Below are positions 49,240 through 57,582 of a stretch of 64,000 bases of DNA, piece by piece. A program made the translations under genes and the position numbers. The stretch covers positions 55,816 to 119,815 of the forward strand of contig PARB01000030.1 of NCBI GenBank assembly GCA_002709505.1, read 5' to 3'. The notes beneath the pieces are model-generated. The model had not been told where the DNA came from. It made no database searches and saw nothing but the letters and a program-made list of their open reading frames with translations. The stretch comes from Paracoccaceae bacterium (GTDB taxonomy: Bacteria > Pseudomonadota > Alphaproteobacteria > Rhizobiales > Stappiaceae). Position 1 is the stretch's first letter. The number at the start of each line of letters is the position of its first letter.

Positions 49240-50157
49240 ATGGAGACGAACTGGCTGGAAGACTTCCTGAAACTCGCCGAGGAGGGCAACTTCTCGCGCG
49301 CGGCGGAAGCACGCAATTCCAGCCAGCCGGCCTTCAGCCGTCACATTCGCGGACTGGAGGATTGGGTCGGCACAAAGCTCATCGACCGCGACACCCACCG
49401 CATTGCGCTCACCGAAGCGGGCGAGACCTTTCGCACAGTGGCCGAGGACGTGCTGCGCCGGCTTGCGCAGGGCCGCGACCAGGCCCGCGAGGTCGGCGGC
49501 GCGGAAGCGGGAACGCTGCGCTTCGCCGCGACCCATGCGTTATCCCTCACCTTCTTTCCCGACTGGCTGCGCGATCAGGGCGACGACCAGGACCTGGCAA
49601 CCGTCAGCCTGCTCGCCGACAACATGCAGGCGTGCGAAAAGATCATGCTGGCGGGCAAGGCCGATTTCCTGCTGTGCCACCACCACCCCGCGTCGCCCCA
49701 CCGGCTGGAGCCCGGCGGGTTTTGCTCGATCCGCCTGGGCGAGGACCGGCTGGTCCCGGTGTGCCTGCCGGAGGCGGACGGGCGGGCGCGCTTCGCCCTC
49801 CCCGGACGCGCGGACGAGCCTTTGTCCTATCTTGCCTATGACGATCGCTCGGGAATGGGACGGATTCTCGCCGCGGCCCAGGTGATCTCCGAACGCCGCG
49901 CGGCCCTTCGCCCCGTGTTTCGCTCGCATCTGGCGACCGCACTGCTGCGCATGGCGCGCGACGGCAAGGGAATCGCCTGGGCGCCGCACAGCCTGTGCGC
50001 GCCCGATCTCGCCAGCGGACGGCTCGTCCGGGCCGGGAGCGAAGACTGGGATGTGCCGATGGAAATCCATCTGTTTCGCCCGCGGGCCAGGCAGGGCCAC
50101 GCCGTCGAGAGCTTCTGGAGCCGCGCGCTCGCCGCGACCGGCCAGCATCAGGCTTGA
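49240..50157 (+). CDS. LysR family regulator divergent from LeuCD-like operon
   Basis: WLEDFLKLAEEGNFSRAAEARNSSQPAFSRHIRGLEDWVGTKLIDRDTHRIALTEAGE HTH. Confidence 0.92.
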   Translation: METNWLEDFLKLAEEGNFSRAAEARNSSQPAFSRHIRGLEDWVGTKLIDRDTHRIALTEAGETFRTVAEDVLRRLAQGRDQAREVGGAEAGTLRFAATHALSLTFFPDWLRDQGDDQDLATVSLLADNMQACEKIMLAGKADFLLCHHHPASPHRLEPGGFCSIRLGEDRLVPVCLPEADGRARFALPGRADEPLSYLAYDDRSGMGRILAAAQVISERRAALRPVFRSHLATALLRMARDGKGIAWAPHSLCAPDLASGRLVRAGSEDWDVPMEIHLFRPRARQGHAVESFWSRALAATGQHQA

Positions 50158-50421
50158 TTGCACCAAGCCGGCGCGCGGCGCGCGCCTTTTGCTCTGCGGG
50201 CAAATCCTCCAGCGCCACCCCCGCGCTCGCACATCCCCATTTCAGGCCAGGCCGAGGCCTGCAAAACCGGCCGGAACGGAGATCCTCGCACTCATCCACA
50301 GCCGCAATCATTTTCCGTTGGACGACAGGGTTGCGGAGGCGCGGGCGTGGTGATATTAACCCGCGACGCTTCAGAGAGACGCCGCCTTCCCGGGACGGAA
50401 AATCGCCTCTGAACGCGATAT

Positions 50422-50498
50422 CGGAGTGTAGCGCAGCCTGGTAGCGCACCTCGTTCGGGACGAGGGGGTCGCAGGTTCAAATCCTGCCACTCCGACCA
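50422..50498 (+). tRNA. tRNA-Pro (anticodon CGG), CCA encoded
   Basis: CGGAGTG...CACTCCGACCA; anticodon arm CCTCG-TTCGGGA-CGAGG; T-arm GCAGGTTCAAATCCTGC. Confidence 0.95.
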
Positions 50499-50573
50499 CT
50501 ATCTTCAAGCATTTAGCGATATTCGAAATAGGCCAACACAGGCGCCCCGACAGATATCCCGACAGAAATACAT

Positions 50574-50759
50574 TTATCTCAAATCGGGCAGATGCTTCCG
50601 CTTCAGATACCCTTGGGAAACGAGAGTGAAAATCAGCGCATCCCTGTTGGGTGAGCAGATGATCGTGACCTCATACAAGCCAGGGTCATCGCGCTTGAAG
50701 GCCCGCAAGGCGCTGGCGACCTGTTCTTCAGTCCATTCCTGCTCGCGGGTGGAAGTCAA
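50574..50759 (-). CDS. Small protein (61 aa) downstream of luxI, TTG start
   Basis: RBS-like AGGAGAG just upstream of [64 protein letters not shown]. Confidence 0.45.
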   Translation of the reverse strand: MTSTREQEWTEEQVASALRAFKRDDPGLYEVTIICSPNRDALIFTLVSQGYLKRKHLPDLR

Positions 50760-50855
50760 GCCTCTCTCCTGTCTGGATTGTCAATGCTCTCGCACAAGGA
50801 GAGGGTGCCGCATTCGGTCCGCCGCACCCTCAAAGTTGAATGACCGCCGCGGTCG

Positions 50856-51509
50856 TCAGGCAACGAGCGCGTAGAGAGGATCGGTGGGCACTGTCTTTTC
50901 GAGAACGCTTCCGGTGATCCCGCTTGCCTCCCGCAGCCCGTCGATCATCGCTTCGTCTGTTTTGAACAGCCCCGCGTAGGTCATCACCCGACCGAACCGC
51001 ATCGGGGTTCCGATCGTCTCGGCCTTGCAACGCGCCCGCTGAAAAAGCCGCGCCATCGTCGCGTCATACACTGAGACAATCTGACGAAGACGGATCAGCG
51101 ATCCGATTTCCGCCATTCCGAGGAGAAGCTCGGCGGTCACTTCATTGACCGCACCGGCTCTCCTGGCCTTGCAGGCATAATCCGGATCGATCGAGAACCG
51201 CGAACTCTCCCAGATCAACGGATCTGCAATTGTCAGATCGTCCGGGAGCAGTCCCGAAAACACGTCTCGCAACATGTTCGGCCCCGTTGTCGGCAGCAAA
51301 CGAACGCTGCCCCTCACATCGCCGTTCACTGGATCGATCGACAGCATATAGAGCGGATTCTGATCGTCGAACTCGTCGATCTCCCACCCGTCCTCGATGC
51401 GAACGTCCCACCGCAACCGATGATGGAACACCTCGGCACGAATGGTATGCATCCGATCGATTTCATACATATGACGCAACCGATCACAACCCTGAATAAG
51501 TCTGATCAT
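50856..51509 (-). CDS. LuxI-type acyl-homoserine lactone synthase
   Basis: R-x-EVFHHRLRWDV, EIDEFDDQNPLYMLSID, GSVRLLPTTGPNMLRDVF, WESSRFSI motifs. Confidence 0.93.
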   Translation of the reverse strand: MIRLIQGCDRLRHMYEIDRMHTIRAEVFHHRLRWDVRIEDGWEIDEFDDQNPLYMLSIDPVNGDVRGSVRLLPTTGPNMLRDVFSGLLPDDLTIADPLIWESSRFSIDPDYACKARRAGAVNEVTAELLLGMAEIGSLIRLRQIVSVYDATMARLFQRARCKAETIGTPMRFGRVMTYAGLFKTDEAMIDGLREASGITGSVLEKTVPTDPLYALVA

Positions 51510-51567
51510 AACAAGCTCCCCTGTTGGAACGACGGAATCATGACAAGGGAAAGCGCGCCGATATACT

Positions 51568-51581
51568 CCGTAAATTTACCG
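51568..51581. promoter_or_regulatory. Candidate lux-box-like palindrome upstream of luxI
   Basis: ccGTAAATTTACcg; inner 10 bp perfectly palindromic, one mismatch over 14 bp; between luxR and luxI. Confidence 0.4.
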
Positions 51582-51620
51582 AATAGACAATTTTAACTAA
51601 ATAAAACAAGCATCTATATT

Positions 51621-52337
51621 TCAAATTAGCCTCAAACGCAGCGCTCTTGTTACGGAATGCGTTGTATTCACGGCATTGAGCTTCAGACGTGAGAACTCCA
51701 TGTACGATTGAACCGTTCCACGGCGAATTCCCAGAATGATCGCAATCTCCTCATACGTTTTCCCCTCAGAAGCCCATTTCAAACACTCGATCTCTCGCTT
51801 CGTAAGGCGGGGAATAACTTCGCTAACTCGTTCAACTCTCAAGATCATTTCATGAACGACATTCGCGATAAGCTGGAAATCACGCATATAATGTGTTCGC
51901 AATCTGATCCACTCTCGATCTGTTTCCTCGCTGGTAATCGACAGCATGGCTGCCTCTCCGTTTACACCCCGGATTGGCATCGTCATGCCTTGCCTACCAA
52001 CACCAAACTCCTGGGCTTCGCCAAAGAATGTTTTCAGAGGGCCACTCGTCTTGTCGAAAGTCGACCAATCGGTCGGGAGCATGCGTTGCAACCCCGCACT
52101 CAAAACAGGGTCGATGGAGACATAGTCATTCTTCTTGTAATGCTGAACCCATGCATCATCATACGTTACGGCAAGATAGGGCTCCCGAGCAGTCAACTCA
52201 GGAATTCGCGCAGCAAAGTACACTACGTTCTTCAATCCGTAGGCGGCCCTGATCCGATCAAGAAGCGCCATTCCTTCATTTGGGTTGGCTATCGTGTTGA
52301 GCTGATCAATCACCTCTGAGAAGAACACATTTTTCAT
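51621..52337 (-). CDS. LuxR-type AHL-responsive regulator
   Basis: Autoinducer-binding domain (WVQHYKKNDYVSIDPVL, DWSTF, FGVGRQGMTMPIRG) plus GerE HTH (LTKREIECLKWASEGKTYEEIAIILGIRRGTVQSYMEFSRLKLNAVNTTHSVTRAL); start chosen at MKNVFFSEV behind GGGGGTGAG. Confidence 0.93.
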   Translation of the reverse strand: MKNVFFSEVIDQLNTIANPNEGMALLDRIRAAYGLKNVVYFAARIPELTAREPYLAVTYDDAWVQHYKKNDYVSIDPVLSAGLQRMLPTDWSTFDKTSGPLKTFFGEAQEFGVGRQGMTMPIRGVNGEAAMLSITSEETDREWIRLRTHYMRDFQLIANVVHEMILRVERVSEVIPRLTKREIECLKWASEGKTYEEIAIILGIRRGTVQSYMEFSRLKLNAVNTTHSVTRALRLRLI

Positions 52338-52387
52338 TCTCACCCCCACCAGCTTCACCTAGGAGTGGAAAATTTAGCACTATCGCG

Positions 52388-52567
52388 TCATGGGCGCGAA
52401 GCCTCTTGATTCAGGAGAATGCGACTGCCGATTTTATGAATGATATCGTCGACATCCTCCGACAGCTCCTCATCGAGCTCGCTCAGCTCTTCACGACAGA
52501 ACTGCAATGCTCCCATGACGTAGCTCAAGATACTCGTCGTGGTATCAGGTGGAAGTGCGCCTGCCAT
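52388..52567 (-). CDS. Unlisted 59-aa acidic small ORF upstream of luxR
   Basis: MAGALPPDTTTSILSYVMGALQFCREELSELDEELSEDVDDIIHKIGSRILLNQEASRP*; RBS GAGGAGAA about 6 nt upstream; below the ORF-track size cut-off. Confidence 0.6.
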   Translation of the reverse strand: MAGALPPDTTTSILSYVMGALQFCREELSELDEELSEDVDDIIHKIGSRILLNQEASRP

Positions 52568-52626
52568 TTTGCGTTCTCCTCAGTTGCCCACAATCCTAAA
52601 GAGGACACAGAGGCCTGCGTATTGCG

Positions 52627-52661
52627 CAATTCATGGGGGCAACGTTACCCCCGTAGAATTG
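52627..52661. promoter_or_regulatory. 35-bp imperfect palindrome in divergent intergenic region of the QS module
   Basis: CAATTC at GGGGG c AACGTT a CCCCC gta GAATTG. Confidence 0.45.
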
Positions 52662-52760
52662 TGGAGTTGACAAGGTCGCAATCCCAAACAATCGCAATGG
52701 TTGCTTTTTTCTAACAAAGATTGAAATATGCGTTTTCGAGATCAATGATCGAGCTTGGAT

Positions 52761-53066
52761 ATGACCAAAGCGGACAGCGGAAAAGAAATCATCAGGCGCA
52801 TTGAAGAGCTTGCTGCGTTTTTCCATCGGCGAGGGCTTCAAGAGGAGGCAGAAAGAATGGAGAGGATCCTTTTCTTTGCCCACTTCGAAGTCATTGGGAA
52901 CAGAGATGCAATCTCGTATATCGAAAGTCTTATGCCAAGCAATATCCAAATTTTAATCGCGCGAGACAGAAATGAAAACATCATTAAAGGATACTTCTCA
53001 ACCGAAGACCGGCTCAAATCAGGCAAACATTGTGACGATATACATGGAGAGCGGCACCTGCCTTGA
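52761..53066 (+). CDS. Hypothetical protein
   Basis: ORF MTKADSGKEIIRRIEELAAFFHRRGLQEEAERMERILFFAHFEVIGNRDAISYIESLMPSNIQILIARDRNENIIKGY; overlaps 52972..53202. Confidence 0.45.
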   Translation: MTKADSGKEIIRRIEELAAFFHRRGLQEEAERMERILFFAHFEVIGNRDAISYIESLMPSNIQILIARDRNENIIKGYFSTEDRLKSGKHCDDIHGERHLP

Positions 53067-53202
53067 GAGCACTATAGAAGAGGCCTTAATTGCGCTCGAT
53101 AGGCTTGAGCGACGCCTCAAGTTCGCCTCCCTACCCCATCGGCAGAAAGAACTTAGATTACGGATCGACGCCTATCGCAGAGCTTTGGAGAACCACGGTT
53201 GA
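52972..53202 (+). CDS. Hypothetical small protein (76 aa)
   Basis: ORF with coherent helical C-terminus ESTIEEALIALDRLERRLKFASLPHRQKELRLRIDAYRRALENHG. Confidence 0.4.
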   Translation: MKTSLKDTSQPKTGSNQANIVTIYMESGTCLESTIEEALIALDRLERRLKFASLPHRQKELRLRIDAYRRALENHG

Positions 53203-53270
53203 CCCCCTTGCCGCGGCGCCATCAATGCGCGTAGCTTGCAATCCAAAATTGAAGCTATTGGGGGGAATTC

Positions 53271-53606
53271 ATGTCGCTGAAAATCACCGGCCTTGCGGCC
53301 GCGACCGCTCTTGCTTTGGCCGGCTGCGCCAAGTCACCGGAATCGATCGCACCGGCCTACATCTCCCCCCTCCAGTACCAATCCCTCGACTGCTCTCAAC
53401 TGTCTGCCGAGTCAGCGCGGATTGAACAGGCATTGACGCAGGTTTCGGAACAACAGCGGAACGCCCGCACCAACGACACCGTTGGTGTCATCCTTCTCGG
53501 ACTCCCCGTCAGCTCGCTCTCAGGCGGAAACGTTTCTGACCAGGTAGCGCGCGTGAAGGGTGAGCAGGAGACCCTTCGCAAGGTCATGATTGAGAAGAAA
53601 TGTTAG
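53271..53606 (+). CDS. Small lipoprotein
   Basis: MSLKITGLAAATALALAGCAKSP lipobox; coiled middle region, C-terminal KKC. Confidence 0.7.
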   Translation: MSLKITGLAAATALALAGCAKSPESIAPAYISPLQYQSLDCSQLSAESARIEQALTQVSEQQRNARTNDTVGVILLGLPVSSLSGGNVSDQVARVKGEQETLRKVMIEKKC

Positions 53607-54028
53607 GCATAGGCGGCAATTTCCATGCGCTGGCCTTTCATGCCCGCCTTTCCACCAGCGATTAACTCGGTCAGGACAGAACGGCCCCGGCCATTGCGGA
53701 AAACCTATATACGGTCACGGCCGGTCGCTCGACTAGGGCCCGCTCGCTCCTCGCCGGGATTACAGCATCATTGGCGAGACGCGGTTCTGCGCCCCGCTAA
53801 CGCGCAGCGCCTACGAACACCGCGGCGGCGCGAAAACGATCGTTAACACGAAGCATCAAAGACGCTTGGCTTTATTTCATTTCCGCAAGCAAAATGATTG
53901 AAAGAAAAATAACCCTTCAAATCATGCAAAATTTCAAATTTTTTATCCAAATATGATTATACGAAAAACATATTATTTAATTGCTTTGAAGAATTTTATC
54001 TGACAAACTACTTAGCAAATCAGGAGGC

Positions 54029-54811
54029 TCACCAAGCCGTCCAGCCACCATCGACAGGCAACGTAGCCCCATTGATGTAACTTGCCGTTGGGGACGCGAG
54101 AAACGCGACAACACCGCCGATCTCGGATGCTTTCCCAATGCGCCCCAACGGGATCTTCTTCTCAAGACTTGAGATCAAATCGGGCGAACGTCTCTGAGTT
54201 TCTGGCGAGGGGAAAGCGCCTGGGGTCAGAACATTGAAGCGAATGCCCTCCGGCCCGAATTCACAGGCTGCATAACGAGTCCATTGGATGAGTGCCGCCT
54301 TGGCTGCGCCGTAGAAAGCGGCGTTTGCTCCATGTTTGTCCGGATAGACCCGAAGATCGGGACTTACGACGCCATACATGGAGGCGATGTTGACGACGGC
54401 AGCATCACCTCGCTTAGCTCTTGCGGCGCGCAGGTTCGGTAATGCACGCCTCACCAGCCTTTGCGCTGCGACGACCGCCACCTCATAACTTTCTCGGTAA
54501 CCGTCATCATCTGCAACCTCAACTGCTCCAGCCCCCCCCGCATAGGCGTTGTTGACCAAGATATCGAGGGGCTCTGCTCCAAGGCGCCCAAAAAATTCAT
54601 CGACCTGATCGACGTGGGTGATGTCGAAAGCGGCAGGAAAGGCCATGAACCCCTCCTTTGCAAAGTCCTCGGCAAGACGAGTAACCGTGGCCAAGTCCCT
54701 TCCGTTCAAATAAACCCCGGCACCGGCCGCCATCAGCTCTCGCGCAATACTCAGGCCAAAATAGCCAGTGGCGCCGGTTACAAGTGCCGTCTTGTCAGCA
54801 AGTGAAAACAT
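54029..54811 (-). CDS. SDR family oxidoreductase
   Basis: ALVTGATGYFGLSIAREL, LVNNAYAGG, AFYGAAKAALIQWTRYAACEFGPEGIRFNVLTPGAF. Confidence 0.92.
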   Translation of the reverse strand: MFSLADKTALVTGATGYFGLSIARELMAAGAGVYLNGRDLATVTRLAEDFAKEGFMAFPAAFDITHVDQVDEFFGRLGAEPLDILVNNAYAGGAGAVEVADDDGYRESYEVAVVAAQRLVRRALPNLRAARAKRGDAAVVNIASMYGVVSPDLRVYPDKHGANAAFYGAAKAALIQWTRYAACEFGPEGIRFNVLTPGAFPSPETQRRSPDLISSLEKKIPLGRIGKASEIGGVVAFLASPTASYINGATLPVDGGWTAW

Positions 54812-54826
54812 GCTTCCCTCCCTCTG

Positions 54827-55756
54827 CTACGCCCGCAGCCATCTAGCGGGGTCCAGGGTTTCTGTCCCAAGGTGCGGTCGTCCCGCCCGTATCCGGACAA
54901 GATCTCCCGAGGTCAAAGGCGCCGTCCGGCAGTTTTGCAGGTTCTCACGCATCTGGTCTACGGTTTCGGCCCCAACCACAAGACCATCGACCCAATCCTG
55001 TGCCCGGCCCCAGGCGAGGCACAGATCCTGCACATTCCGCCGCCGCCCCGCCCGAACCTCCGACAACAGCCAGCTTCGAACATTCCCTCCATTGGCAACA
55101 TGTGCGCGGTGCCAGTGGTCTGGCTTATCGGAAAGGAACAGCCCCTGCAGCAAGGAACTGCGCCCGTGGATGGTCAACGGCCGTTGTTTCCTGATACGCT
55201 GAACCTCCGGTAGCGCTCTGTCCCATCGATGATCGAGAATATTGACCGGCAACTGGATATGTCGGACGCAATCCTCAGAAAGAGCCTGCAAAAGTTCTTC
55301 CGGCGACTGCACCGACACACCAAACGCGGAAATACCACCAGCCTCAAGTTCGCTGTGCATGATGTCTGCAACTAGGCTGCCTTCCAGGCGATAATCTTCC
55401 CAGCGGTGCAGAAGGACCGCGTCGAGCCTGTGTCGTTTTAGGGACCGGCGCGACTCGGTGAGGCTGGAGCGCACGAGATCTGCCAGCTTAGAGGCATCTC
55501 TCCCCGACCCTTCATGCGTAAGGCGAAGCGGCAGCAACTTGGTTGCCAGTTTGACCGGCCAACGGCCGATAGCTTCAAGCGCCGTCCCGATGGCTTCCTC
55601 GCTTCCCGGATAGGCTCGCGCCGTATCTATCCAGCCGACACCAGAATCCCTAGCAAGACACAGGATCCTGCATACCGTCTCTGGAACCGGCGCTCCGGTC
55701 GCGTTGGCAATGCCATAGGGCGCGCCGAACTGGGCCCCACCGACTACAAGTTTCAT
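54827..55756 (-). CDS. Aldo/keto reductase
   Basis: VVGGAQFGAPYGIAN, VGWIDTARAYPGSEEAIG, RLDAVLLHRWEDY, DGLVVGAETVDQMREN. Confidence 0.9.
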   Translation of the reverse strand: MKLVVGGAQFGAPYGIANATGAPVPETVCRILCLARDSGVGWIDTARAYPGSEEAIGTALEAIGRWPVKLATKLLPLRLTHEGSGRDASKLADLVRSSLTESRRSLKRHRLDAVLLHRWEDYRLEGSLVADIMHSELEAGGISAFGVSVQSPEELLQALSEDCVRHIQLPVNILDHRWDRALPEVQRIRKQRPLTIHGRSSLLQGLFLSDKPDHWHRAHVANGGNVRSWLLSEVRAGRRRNVQDLCLAWGRAQDWVDGLVVGAETVDQMRENLQNCRTAPLTSGDLVRIRAGRPHLGTETLDPARWLRA

Positions 55757-55758
55757 TG

Positions 55759-57582
55759 CTATAGCCCCTGCTCTGGGCGCACGGTCTCCCCGACCCTGCC
55801 TTTGGGAAGACGCGTCTTGAGTTTCAACTCCTGGATAAGATCCTCATCCGACTGATACTTCACAAGCATCCTGGTGTTGGAGCCGGCAAGATCCGGCTGC
55901 CGGTCCAGTATCGAGAACACATTTTCCAGAGTGTGCGGAAGCCCAGCTTGCCCAAGCTGGTCAAACAGCGCCACGAACAGATCGTAGTCTTCCTGGTAAT
56001 CCATCGTGAGCCGATAGTCCCTGACAAGGTGTGGCGGCAGCGTGACGACATTCACGGAAAACACGTCGGGATTGTTTTCGAAATACCAGTTCATATATTC
56101 CGACATCGGCGCACCCCCGAGCCCTTCGAAGACCCGGCGCATTGCTTCGACGTTGATGATATGGGCACCTGTTCCCACCGCATCATTTTCCGCACGGGTA
56201 AAGTCGGCACCCGTTCTAAAATGGCTTTCCAGGAGATAGTCCGCGATTTCCGGAGAAATGACGGGATTGTCCCCGGTCGCACGCACGATTACATCAATCC
56301 CCTCGTCGCGGGCAAGATCGAGATAACGCTTCATCACATCGTCCGGGTCTCCTTGGAAAAACCCGCAGCCCATTTTTCGAGTGGCCGTCTCCAGAACAGC
56401 ATCCTGATTAAGGGTCGACGTCGCAAGATAAACCGCATCAACCCGTCGGATCCGCTGGCAGTTTTCAATGCAGCGTTCGATCATCGGCTGGCCGCCGAGT
56501 GGTAGCAGGGCCTTATTCTCCAGGCGCGAGGATTTCATCCGGCAGGCGATAACGGCCGCGATCCGCGCGGTTCTGAAGGAGGATTTAAAGAAAGCATCAC
56601 CCCGACCATGGGTACGCGCCAGAACTTGGCCGTCGCCCTGCAGATCACGGATCTGGTCAGGTGCAAGCGGGAAGCCGCCCTGACGACGAAAAATCAAATC
56701 CCCGGCGCCCACGAGCGAACCCTCGCGCTTATTCCTTGCACAGCAAGGCAGCAGACGGCTTTTGGTCAAATAGGCTTCTTCGGCACGGTTGATGAACTCC
56801 GACGAGAACGACTGCACCACCGCATGCAGATGCTGCTCCATCTGACGGACTTCCAAGGGTTCCAGCGCAGACATTGCGTCATACTCCGTCTCCGCCCGGG
56901 AAAGACAGACATGTTTCTCCACGCTTCGACATCCTAGCGCGCAAGCGATCGCCGGCAAGACCAAGGCATATGGATCGGTGGCACTGATGTGGTCTGCAAT
57001 GCCCAGATCAATGTCAGGAAACGCGGCCCGCAACACGGCAATCTTGTTGAGCTGGCAGTCTTCGATAGCAGTAGGATAGCTTTGAAAGCCGATCTGCAAC
57101 GTTGTGTTGGTCCTCAAGAAGCCAACGTCGGCGAGTCTATCCAGAATGCGTTCGATCTCACTGATTTCAAATCCGGAGACATTTGCAATCAGGCGTGTGC
57201 CGGCGAGATCGAACGCCTGCAGCAAATTTAGTACCTCTTCATTCTGGAGCATCGACGCCTGCAGCTTTACCCCGAATACCCTGTCCCTATTATCTAGGAA
57301 GACGGCAATGCAGTTGGCGTCCGCCATTTCGAGCCAGACATCGTAAAAGTGCGACGCACGCGCGATGATCCGGCCCCAGGTTTCGCGCGGTATCTCAAGT
57401 TTCCGGTAGATGTCGAAAAACTCAAACGATGGCGTCGCCAGCGTCTCCGCTGAAATAGGGTGGAACTTTAACCCTTTACGCTGGGTTTCTTCGCTGGGAG
57501 CCAGATGATCCATCAGGACGAACAGCCTGTCCGGATCGCCCGCGTGAACACTGGCGGTCTCAAAAATAAGGTAAGGACTCAT
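55759..57582 (-). CDS. Fusion: NeuB-like nonulosonate synthase domain + SpsF/NeuA-like cytidylyltransferase domain
   Basis: N-terminus FETASVHAGDPDRLFVLMDHLA..GLKFHPIS, QIGFQSYPTAIEDCQLNKIAVLRAAFPDIDLGIADHI, CRSVEKHVCLSR; C-terminus AAVIACRMKSSRLENKALLPLGGQPMIERCIENCQR, GCGFFQGDPDDVMKRYLDLA, VRATGDNPVISPE, RLTMDYQEDYDLF. Confidence 0.85.
   Translation of the reverse strand: MSPYLIFETASVHAGDPDRLFVLMDHLAPSEETQRKGLKFHPISAETLATPSFEFFDIYRKLEIPRETWGRIIARASHFYDVWLEMADANCIAVFLDNRDRVFGVKLQASMLQNEEVLNLLQAFDLAGTRLIANVSGFEISEIERILDRLADVGFLRTNTTLQIGFQSYPTAIEDCQLNKIAVLRAAFPDIDLGIADHISATDPYALVLPAIACALGCRSVEKHVCLSRAETEYDAMSALEPLEVRQMEQHLHAVVQSFSSEFINRAEEAYLTKSRLLPCCARNKREGSLVGAGDLIFRRQGGFPLAPDQIRDLQGDGQVLARTHGRGDAFFKSSFRTARIAAVIACRMKSSRLENKALLPLGGQPMIERCIENCQRIRRVDAVYLATSTLNQDAVLETATRKMGCGFFQGDPDDVMKRYLDLARDEGIDVIVRATGDNPVISPEIADYLLESHFRTGADFTRAENDAVGTGAHIINVEAMRRVFEGLGGAPMSEYMNWYFENNPDVFSVNVVTLPPHLVRDYRLTMDYQEDYDLFVALFDQLGQAGLPHTLENVFSILDRQPDLAGSNTRMLVKYQSDEDLIQELKLKTRLPKGRVGETVRPEQGL

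Noticed and set aside
53625-53846. Possible degenerate coding fragment (another frame reads ...DYSIIGETRFCAPLTRSAYEHRGGAKTIVNTKH...)
   Set aside because: Protein-like, but no start, no family recognised, and it could be chance; left unannotated.
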